From: Anaerolineaceae bacterium UBA700
Lineage (GTDB): Bacteria > Chloroflexota > Anaerolineae > Anaerolineales > Anaerolineaceae
Direction: 5' to 3'
NCBI GenBank assembly: GCA_002298885.1
Contig: DBMK01000166.1
Location: 1 to 6,226, forward strand
DNA: 6,226 nucleotides
Positions 1-4,743 of the stretch are shown here, piece by piece. The notes below the pieces were generated by a model, which made no database searches, was not told where the DNA came from, and saw only the letters and a list, made by a program, of their open reading frames with translations. The position numbers and the translations under genes were made by a program. Each line of letters opens with the position of its first letter. Positions within the stretch are counted from its first letter, which is position 1.

Positions 1-31
1 ATCGCTCCAGGAGAGGGGGCAGGGGGTGAGG
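1..31. repeat. Partial REP-like G-rich palindromic element at the window edge
   Basis: The first 31 bases contain CTCC, then GGAGAGGGGGC, then AGGGGGTGAGG. This resembles the right half of the widespread bacterial intergenic palindromes that end in GGAGAGGG...GGGGTGAGG, whose left half would be the C-rich complement upstream of the window. Only a short CTCC/GGAG hairpin is visible here, so the assignment rests on resemblance and not on a complete palindrome. Confidence 0.35.
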
Positions 32-44
32 CAAAATAAATCTT

Positions 45-107
45 CCCCCAGCTCCGGCCTGCGTCCCCGCAGGCTGGCGGGTCGCTGCGAGGACGCAGCG
101 GCGAGCG
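45..107. repeat. Intergenic hairpin repeat, copy A
   Basis: This 63-bp block recurs at 149-211 at a constant 104-bp offset without gaps. 57 of 63 positions match, including an uninterrupted 31-bp identity (51-81 against 155-185). Two adjacent perfect 7-bp hairpins can form: GCCTGCG/CGCAGGC (57-63 with 68-74) and CGCTGCG/CGCAGCG (83-89 with 94-100). Alternatively 60-70 can pair with 87-97 in one 11-bp stem with a single mismatch. The block resembles a non-coding REP or MITE-like element. A 79-codon frame beginning with GTG at 26 runs through both copies but has repeat-derived composition and no homology I recognise. Confidence 0.75.
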
Positions 108-148
108 GGCTCAGGGCTCGCGGCGATTCATGCAAATACTTGCGTGGT

Positions 149-211
149 CCCCCGGCTCCGGCCTGCGTCCCCGCAGGCTGGCGGGCCGCGGCGGGGACGC
201 AACTGCGAGCG
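149..211. repeat. Intergenic hairpin repeat, copy B
   Basis: Second copy of the 45-107 block. It keeps the first 7-bp hairpin (161-167 with 172-178), but substitutions break the second small hairpin. In exchange, the long alternative stem becomes perfect over 11 bp: TGCGTCCCCGC (164-174) pairs with GCGGGGACGCA (191-201). Base changes that repair one fold while losing another suggest the longer stem may be the maintained structure. The spacer at 108-148 holds nothing else I can identify. No transposase or terminal target-site duplication is visible. Confidence 0.75.
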
Positions 212-244
212 AACAGAAGGCCGTGGCGACGATCGCTACAAAAA

Positions 245-272
245 TTGAGTTTTCTGGTAAAATAAATACAAT
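245..272 (+). promoter_or_regulatory. Putative sigma-70-type promoter of the SDR/flavoprotein operon
   Basis: TTGAGT at 245-250 (4 of 6 to the -35 consensus) is followed after 16 bp by TACAAT at 267-272 (5 of 6 to the -10 consensus). This lies at the sharp change from GC-rich repeat to AT-rich DNA. Transcription would start near 279, inside the tandem TTATTGTCA repeat, leaving a short leader before the Shine-Dalgarno sequence at 296. Assigned by eye only. Confidence 0.4.
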
Positions 273-289
273 TATTGTCATTATTGTCA
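261..289. promoter_or_regulatory. Putative operator: AATAAATA plus tandem TTATTGTCA
   Basis: AATAAATA (261-268) is followed by two perfect tandem copies of TTATTGTCA (272-280 and 281-289). An 11-bp palindrome ACAATTATTGT spans 268-278. The block covers the likely -10 box and transcription start and ends 6 nt before the Shine-Dalgarno sequence. The words AATAAATA and TTATTGTC recur in front of the methyltransferase gene (3376-3383 and 3390-3397), so this looks like the binding site of a repressor acting on both units. The protein that binds is unknown. Confidence 0.45.
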
Positions 290-295
290 TATTTT

Positions 296-302
296 AGGGA
301 GG
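296..302 (+). promoter_or_regulatory. Shine-Dalgarno sequence fixing the SDR start
   Basis: AGGGAGG lies 5 nt before the ATG at 308. The open frame extends upstream to a TTG at 275, but that codon falls inside the TTATTGTCA repeats and has no ribosome-binding sequence. The site therefore favours ATG 308 and a 306-residue protein. Confidence 0.8.
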
Positions 303-307
303 CGTGG

Positions 308-1228
308 ATGAAACCTCTGGAGGGAAAGGTGGCGGTGGTGGCCGGTGCAACCCGCGGCGCGGGGCGAGGGATCGCCTGTATGCTGGGGGAGGCCGGGGCG
401 GTGGTCTATTGCAGCGGGCGCAGCAGCCGCAGCCACTCAGGCGGCCCTAGCCGCACGGCAGGGAAAGGCGGCGACTCCGCATTCCAGCTCGCCAGCAGGC
501 CGGAAACCATCGAGGAAACGGCCGAGCGGGTTACTTCCTTTGGCGGCCTAGGTATCCCGGTAGTGGCCGACCACACCTCCGAGGAGGCGGTCAAGAGCCT
601 TTTCGAGCGGGTGCGAGTCGAATACGGGCGCCTGGACGTGCTGGTCAACGACGTGTGGGGCGGCGACGAGCTGGCCGAATGGGGCAAACCTTTCTGGGAA
701 CAGGACCTGCACAAGGGCTGGCAGATGCAGGAACGCGCCGTATATTCGCACGCCGTCACCAGCCATTACGCCGCCCCGCTGTTGATCGAAGGACGCCAGG
801 GATTGATCGTGGAGGTAACCGATGGCGACACCCACGACTACCGGGGCAATTTCTTCTACGACCTGGCCAAGGCTTCGGTCATCCGCATGGCGTTTGCCAT
901 GGCCCAGGAGCTGCGCCCCCACAACGTGACCGCCCTGGCAATTACCCCGGGCTTCCTGCGCTCCGAGGCAATGCTCGATTACTTCGAGGTCAGCGAGGCC
1001 AACTGGCGCGATGGCGCCAAAAAAGATCCGCATTTCATCGCCTCCGAATCGCCGTATTTCGTCGGCCGGGCGGTTGCGGCCCTGGCGGCCGACCCGCTGG
1101 TAGCCGAAAAGTCCGGCAAAGCTCTCAGCTCCTGGACGCTGGGGCGAGAATACGGCTTTACAGACCTCGACGGCAGCCGCCCGGATTGGGGCCTTTATTA
1201 CGAAGAACACATTAAGGGAAAATCATGA
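308..1228 (+). CDS. SDR-family NAD(P)-dependent oxidoreductase
   Basis: A 306-residue cytoplasmic short-chain dehydrogenase/reductase, expected to interconvert an alcohol and a carbonyl with NAD(P)(H). The substrate cannot be told from the sequence. The Rossmann motif is AGATRGAGRG (residues 12-21). Strand beta-2 ends in SGR (36-38), and this arginine suggests NADP(H). Asn114 follows the DVLVN strand. The catalytic pair is Tyr184-x3-Lys188 (YDLAK). The residue 13 before the tyrosine, usually the catalytic serine, is Thr171 (VTDGD). An extended loop (39-65) leads into RPETIEETAE, and the tail has GREYGFTDLDGSRPDWG. I associate both with a subgroup of longer SDRs annotated only as 'SDR family oxidoreductase'. 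The start is ATG with AGGGAGG upstream. The stop overlaps the next gene by 4 bp (ATGA), which implies translational coupling with the flavoprotein. Family is certain, reaction is not. Confidence 0.93.
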   Translation: MKPLEGKVAVVAGATRGAGRGIACMLGEAGAVVYCSGRSSRSHSGGPSRTAGKGGDSAFQLASRPETIEETAERVTSFGGLGIPVVADHTSEEAVKSLFERVRVEYGRLDVLVNDVWGGDELAEWGKPFWEQDLHKGWQMQERAVYSHAVTSHYAAPLLIEGRQGLIVEVTDGDTHDYRGNFFYDLAKASVIRMAFAMAQELRPHNVTALAITPGFLRSEAMLDYFEVSEANWRDGAKKDPHFIASESPYFVGRAVAALAADPLVAEKSGKALSSWTLGREYGFTDLDGSRPDWGLYYEEHIKGKS

Positions 1229-2445
1229 CCGAACACGTTCAAACGATCATCGTCGGCGCAGGGCAGGCGGGACTCGCCGCCGGCTACTGCCTGGCCCAAC
1301 GCGGACGCGAAGCCCTGCTGCTGGAACAGGCCTCCCGACCGGGCAGCGCCTGGCAGGACCAGCGCTGGGATTCGTTCACCCTGGTCACACCCAACTGGTC
1401 GGTGCTCCTGCCGGGCGCCGAATACCAGGGCAGCCAGCCTTACGGATTCATGAGCCGGGCCGAGCTGGCTTCCCATTTCGATGCCTACGCCAGCCGTATT
1501 CGGCAGCCGCTGCGCTGTGGGGTGAGCGTGCGCTCGGTGGAGCTGGAGTATGGCGGCTACCGGGTAAGGGCCAATGGGGAGGACTGGATGGCCAACAATG
1601 TCATCATTGCAACAGGCTTCTTCCAGCACTCCAAAATCCCGTCCTTTGCAGTCGGCCTGCCGCCTGAAATCGCGCAGATCCCCGCCGAGAAGTACCGCTC
1701 CCCCCAGGCGCTGCCGCCCGGGGCCGTGCTGGTGGTGGGCACGGGGCAGACCGGCAGCCAGATCGCCGACGAGCTGTACAAGGCCGGGCGCAAGGTCTAC
1801 CTGTGCGTTGGGAGCACTGGCCGGCTGCCGCGCCGCTACCGCGGTAATGACATTTTCGATTGGCTGATAAAAATCGGATTTATGAGCCGCACGGCGGATA
1901 CGCTCCCCAGTTACCAGGCGCGCTTTATGTCCACCGCGCACCTCACCGGGAAGGATGGCGGGCGCACACTCAACCTGCACCAGTTTTATCGGGACGGTGT
2001 GACGCTGTTAGGCCACCTGCGCGGCGTGGAAGATGGGCGCATCCGGCTGGAAACGGACCTGATGGAAAGCATGGTCAGGACGGACGAGTTCGAGGCGAAT
2101 ACCCTCAAACAGATCGACGAATACATTGCCAGCAGCGGCCTGGAAGCCCCCGAGGACAGTGTCCCCACCCTGCGGGACGGCTACTCCGCGCCAGCGATCG
2201 CAGAGGTAAACCTGAAATCTGCCGGGATAACCAGCGTGGTGTGGGCCCTGGGTAATACCTACGATTACAGCCTGGTAAAACTTCCGGTCTTCGACTCGGC
2301 CGGTTTTCCAATCACCCACCACTGCGCCGCCCACCCCGGGCTATATTTCATCGGCATGCCCTGGCTTACGGCGCGTAAATCGGGGTTCCTGGTGGGCGTT
2401 GGGGAAGATGCGGCCATGATCGCCAATCAAATCGCCGGCATCTGA
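1225..2445 (+). CDS. FAD-dependent, NAD(P)H-binding oxidoreductase (flavin monooxygenase-like)
   Basis: A 406-residue flavoprotein. The N-terminal FAD fold has GAGQAG (11-16) with Glu34 at the end of the second strand to hold the ribose. ATG (129-131) is the usual motif closing the first dinucleotide domain. A second Rossmann motif, GTGQTG (172-177), binds NAD(P)H. The C-terminus has LYFIGMPW (373-380) and GEDAA (393-397), typical of the FAD-closing segment. The stretch RWDSFTLVTPNWSVLLPG (47-64) resembles the CzcO/MSMEG_0569-like flavoproteins. The FxGxxxHxxxW/P fingerprint of Baeyer-Villiger enzymes and classic FMOs is not visible, so hydroxylation, N- or S-oxygenation or simple dehydrogenation all remain possible. 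It has AAGGGA 5 nt before its ATG and overlaps the SDR stop by 4 bp. The pair may act in sequence, with one enzyme oxygenating or oxidising and the SDR handling the resulting alcohol or carbonyl. That pathway role is inference. Confidence 0.92.
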   Translation: MTEHVQTIIVGAGQAGLAAGYCLAQRGREALLLEQASRPGSAWQDQRWDSFTLVTPNWSVLLPGAEYQGSQPYGFMSRAELASHFDAYASRIRQPLRCGVSVRSVELEYGGYRVRANGEDWMANNVIIATGFFQHSKIPSFAVGLPPEIAQIPAEKYRSPQALPPGAVLVVGTGQTGSQIADELYKAGRKVYLCVGSTGRLPRRYRGNDIFDWLIKIGFMSRTADTLPSYQARFMSTAHLTGKDGGRTLNLHQFYRDGVTLLGHLRGVEDGRIRLETDLMESMVRTDEFEANTLKQIDEYIASSGLEAPEDSVPTLRDGYSAPAIAEVNLKSAGITSVVWALGNTYDYSLVKLPVFDSAGFPITHHCAAHPGLYFIGMPWLTARKSGFLVGVGEDAAMIANQIAGI

Positions 2446-2455
2446 TCGTCAGTCG

Positions 2456-2516
2456 ATGATGATTCTATAGTTTGTTTGGGATGCAAAGCGTCCAAAACAA
2501 ACTTTAAAATCATCAT
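2456..2516. terminator. Long imperfect hairpin between convergent genes, probable bidirectional terminator
   Basis: The outer arms ATGATGATT (2456-2464) and AATCATCAT (2508-2516) pair perfectly. After a short imperfect stretch, AGTTTGTTT (2469-2477) pairs with AAACAAACT (2495-2503), then GGATGC pairs with GCGTCC through one G-T pair around an AAA loop (2485-2487). One G/A mismatch sits within the stem. It lies between the flavoprotein stop and the converging methyltransferase stop, whose TGA (2513-2515, minus) is inside the right arm. There is no long T tract on either side, so efficiency is uncertain. The inner arm resembles the hairpin at 6195-6226. Confidence 0.6.
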
Positions 2517-3355
2517 TCTCTCCTCGCAATACACTCGATTAGCATGACCCGCTTTTCGGCCAGGTTGCGCTTCATATTCAAGCCAATTTCGATAGAACTA
2601 GAGCCGAAAAAGGCATGTATCCCCAGGGTGCTGCGGTAATCCGGCTGCTGGGCTCGCGTCACCATCTGGTCGAACCATTCCTGCCCGGCCGCGCTCGTAT
2701 CCTGCCAGGCAGTGATGCGGTAACCCAGGCTCTCCAGCAAGGCGTGAAGCCTGGCTGGAGCAATGAGGAAACTGATGGAAGGATCGCGCCCCCAGGGCAC
2801 GGGGAAATGCAGCAGCCCTCCTGGCCCGGCCAGCACGTCGTACATGGCAAAAACACCACCCGGGCGCAGCACGCGGCGAATCTCGGTATACAGCTTTTCC
2901 TTATCGGCGATGTTCATGGAGGCGTGCTGCGTCCAGACCACGTCAAAAGAAGCATCCTCGAAGGGCATTTCGAGGGCGTTGCCCGTGCGGTAGGTCACCC
3001 GCCCGTCCAGCCCGAGGCGTTCGGAAAGCAGCTGCGCCGCCTGCGTGAAATCCTCGGTCAGGTCCAGGCCAGTCACCTGGCAGCCATGCTTAATAGCCAG
3101 GTAGCGCGCCGCCCCGCCGATTCCGCTGCCCACGTCCAGCACCTGCAATCCCGGCTTTAAATCCAAATGGCGGGCCATCTCGAGCGTGGCCTCATGACCG
3201 CGGATGTGAAACTCGTCCATCGGGGCGAGATCCTCAGCTTTCAATGCCCGGATATCCTTGCCTGCGGCCTCCAGGCGAGCCAGGATCAGGTCGCCTACCT
3301 TGGGCCGGGCGTAATAATCGCTGACGATGTCCTCGGTGGAAGCGGTTGGATACAT
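2513..3355 (-). CDS. Class I SAM-dependent methyltransferase
   Basis: A 280-residue soluble methyltransferase that moves a methyl group from S-adenosylmethionine to an unidentified small molecule. Motif I is VLDVGSGIGG (72-81). Asp98 ends the second strand (GLDLT) and should bind the SAM ribose. GNALEMPF (125-132) supplies the adenine-side loop, FDVVWTQHASMNI (137-149) forms strand beta-4, and LRPGG (163-167) is the usual turn before beta-5. The N-terminal cap has DEFHIRGHEAT (47-57). The overall pattern resembles the sarcosine/dimethylglycine or phosphoethanolamine methyltransferase group, but substrate cannot be assigned. The frame is open to a TTG at 3400, but that overlaps the promoter/operator. 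ATG 3355 has AAGGAG 7 nt upstream and is chosen. It converges on the SDR/flavoprotein operon and shares operator words with it, suggesting a common pathway. A TATAAT box upstream indicates it need not be co-transcribed with the LuxR gene. Confidence 0.92.
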   Translation of the reverse strand: MYPTASTEDIVSDYYARPKVGDLILARLEAAGKDIRALKAEDLAPMDEFHIRGHEATLEMARHLDLKPGLQVLDVGSGIGGAARYLAIKHGCQVTGLDLTEDFTQAAQLLSERLGLDGRVTYRTGNALEMPFEDASFDVVWTQHASMNIADKEKLYTEIRRVLRPGGVFAMYDVLAGPGGLLHFPVPWGRDPSISFLIAPARLHALLESLGYRITAWQDTSAAGQEWFDQMVTRAQQPDYRSTLGIHAFFGSSSIEIGLNMKRNLAEKRVMLIECIARRE

Positions 3356-3362
3356 AAGGGCT

Positions 3363-3368
3363 CTCCTT
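3363..3368 (-). promoter_or_regulatory. Shine-Dalgarno sequence fixing the methyltransferase start
   Basis: On the minus strand AAGGAG lies 7 nt before ATG 3355. Choosing this start removes 15 N-terminal codons that would otherwise be translated through the palindromic operator. Confidence 0.8.
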
Positions 3369-3374
3369 CTCAAC

Positions 3375-3395
3375 CAATAAATAAGATATTTATTG
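3375..3395. promoter_or_regulatory. Perfect 9-3-9 dyad, putative operator of the methyltransferase
   Basis: CAATAAATA (3375-3383) and TATTTATTG (3387-3395) are perfect inverted repeats around AGA. The dyad starts 6 nt upstream of the Shine-Dalgarno sequence and covers the transcription start expected from the -10 box at 3400-3405, a classic repressor position. It contains AATAAATA, and TTATTGTC overlaps its edge at 3390-3397; both words occur again at 261-268 and 272-279/281-288 in front of the SDR operon. The size fits a TetR- or MarR-like dimer, but no such gene is in the window. Confidence 0.55.
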
Positions 3396-3399
3396 TCCA

Positions 3400-3405
3400 A
3401 TTATA
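3400..3405 (-). promoter_or_regulatory. Putative -10 box of the methyltransferase promoter
   Basis: The minus strand reads TATAAT here, a perfect -10 hexamer. No convincing -35 hexamer lies 16-18 bp upstream; the best 17-bp-spaced hexamer, CTATCA at 3423-3428, matches only 3 of 6. Transcription would begin near 3393, inside the dyad at 3375-3395. Confidence 0.45.
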
Positions 3406-3461
3406 CTCCGCTGGCTCGGTTTTGATAGACACAGCCCGGGGAGCATTAGATTTGGCTTGAG

Positions 3462-4559
3462 TTAGATTAACAAGTTAAGCTGGCGAGCCCTGGCGGCGGC
3501 TCGGGTGCGCGTCTTAACCCCCAGCTTGCCAAAGATGTTGCTGGTGTGCTTTTTAACGGTATTGACTGTCAGCACCAGCTCGGCGGCTATCTCGCCGTTG
3601 GTTGCGCCGCAGGCGATCAGCCGCAATATCTCGCACTCGCGGCCGGTCAGCGCTTCGACCGGCGCCGCCGGGCCAGGCGAGGCCGGCTCAGCCAGAATTC
3701 CAGGGGGCTCCTGCAGGCGTCCCAGCACCTGTTCGGTCAGGGTAACCAGAATAAAGCCGCGGCTGCCGCTGATGGCCCGGATAAAACGTTCCGGGGCCTC
3801 CCTCCAACTCAAAGCCAGCCCGGCGAGCTGCAGGCCAGCAATCCAGCCCCCGGTGCGCGCTTCCAGGTCAGCCACGCCTTCTGGCGGCAGGTCCAAACCC
3901 AGGCATTCATTGAGGAAGGCATCCGCCTCGTCCGGGGTAAAACGCAGGTCCGCAGCGTGAAGCACTGCCAGTTCGCCGCGCTCTCTCAGGGATACCAGCG
4001 GCAAGTCCGGGTCGAACCGGGCGCCGATGAACAGGCGCACTCGGGACGGCAGGCGGACGACGAAAAAATCTAGGGATCGCAGGACGGCCGGCGACCGGAT
4101 AGCTTCGAAGCCGTCCAGGATCAGAGCCAGGCCCTGCGGAAAGGATTCGAGCTCGGCCAACAGGGAACGCAAGAACGGCTCCAGGGCTTTTACTCCCTGC
4201 GCTTCGAACAGCGCCAGAGGACGGCTGCCGAACGCTGGCCTGAGCGCCCGGATCGCGCCGACCAAACCCACCCAGAAGTTGCCCGGTGAGTCATCGCCCG
4301 GCGCCAGGGAATACCAGGCGGTCTCGCAACGACTCTGGGCGGCCCATTCCTCCAGCAGCGCCGTCTTGCCGTAGCCCGCCGGCGCCGAGACCAGGATAAG
4401 GCGGGCATCCCCGCAGGCCGCGGCGTTCAGGCGCTCGACCAGTCGGGGCCGTCCAATCCGTTCGGGCCGCAAATTCGTGTGGAAAAACCGGGCGGGCGGC
4501 GCCATCTGCGCCAGCTCAACTCCAACGCCCTTCCCAGCCAATGAAAACAGATCACTCAT
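3462..4559 (-). CDS. Short MalT/LAL-type LuxR-family transcriptional regulator
   Basis: A 365-residue cytoplasmic DNA-binding regulator. The N-terminus matches MalT-like STAND ATPases: PPARFFHTNLRPER precedes Walker A APAGYGKT (59-66). The Walker B strand LALILDGFE (144-152) has Asp149 followed by Gly where the family usually has a second Asp. RTGGWIAGLQLAGLAL ends the ATPase part near residue 250. The C-terminus is a complete LuxR HTH (304-365), with LTGRECEILRLIACG and TVKKHTSNIFGKLGV. Full-length relatives are usually about 800-900 residues with a winged-helix and TPR-like sensor region between these parts. Here only a Pro/Ala-rich linker of about 20 residues (283-303) follows a stub beginning ISGSRG (263). 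The frame is intact, so this is a compact regulator and not an obvious pseudogene. The start is uncertain: ATG 4559 has GGAGG 11 nt upstream, while ATG 4577 and GTG 4586 in the same frame lack a good site. Target genes are unknown. Confidence 0.88.
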   Translation of the reverse strand: MSDLFSLAGKGVGVELAQMAPPARFFHTNLRPERIGRPRLVERLNAAACGDARLILVSAPAGYGKTALLEEWAAQSRCETAWYSLAPGDDSPGNFWVGLVGAIRALRPAFGSRPLALFEAQGVKALEPFLRSLLAELESFPQGLALILDGFEAIRSPAVLRSLDFFVVRLPSRVRLFIGARFDPDLPLVSLRERGELAVLHAADLRFTPDEADAFLNECLGLDLPPEGVADLEARTGGWIAGLQLAGLALSWREAPERFIRAISGSRGFILVTLTEQVLGRLQEPPGILAEPASPGPAAPVEALTGRECEILRLIACGATNGEIAAELVLTVNTVKKHTSNIFGKLGVKTRTRAAARARQLNLLI

Positions 4560-4650
4560 ACAAAGCGCGGCCTCCATTCGCCGCACGTATTATTCGGATC
4601 AAAACCATCTAAATTAATGACCGGGGTTCTACACATTTTATTCCCAATCT

Positions 4651-4669
4651 TCGAAAATACTACTTTCGA
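4651..4669. promoter_or_regulatory. Small dyad in the divergent promoter gap, possible operator
   Basis: TCGAAA (4651-4656) and TTTCGA (4664-4669) are perfect inverted repeats separated by 7 bp, extended by a C/G pair at 4649/4671. They lie between the divergent LuxR and copper-lipoprotein genes. A weak promoter for the lipoprotein may sit just downstream (GCGACA at 4673-4678, 17 bp, TATTCT at 4696-4701), which would put the dyad where an activator binds. The rest of the gap (4560-4743) shows no gene. Confidence 0.3.
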
Positions 4670-4743
4670 GGGGCGACAGCCGGCCTGGAGCTCGTTATTC
4701 TATTGCCTGTCGTAAGAGAAAAACAAAAAGAGAGGTTACCGGT

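Noticed and set aside
26..265. A 79-codon plus-strand frame starting with GTG before the SDR gene
   Set aside because: It runs through both copies of the hairpin repeat, has Arg/Ala/Pro-rich composition typical of a GC-rich shadow, and lacks a convincing start signal.
261..289. Reading the tandem TTATTGTCA copies as the start of a CRISPR array
   Set aside because: The two 9-bp units are directly adjacent with no spacer, and no further repeats or cas genes are present.
275..307. TTG at 275 as the SDR start
   Set aside because: It falls inside the TTATTGTCA tandem repeats and has no Shine-Dalgarno sequence. ATG 308 has AGGGAGG at the right distance and the SDR fold begins directly after it.
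548..1980. Long minus-strand frames (548-1210 and 1198-1980) opposite the SDR and flavoprotein genes
   Set aside because: Both lie wholly antisense to genes with intact catalytic motifs, show no family motif and have no ribosome site. They follow from codon bias at high GC.
3356..3400. TTG at 3400 (minus) as the methyltransferase start
   Set aside because: The extra 15 codons are the palindromic operator and ribosome-binding region. ATG 3355 has AAGGAG 7 nt upstream.
3462..4559. Calling the LuxR gene a pseudogene because the middle region is missing
   Set aside because: The frame is open from start to stop, Walker A and the HTH are intact, and the linker looks like a flexible tether. No frameshift or internal stop is seen.
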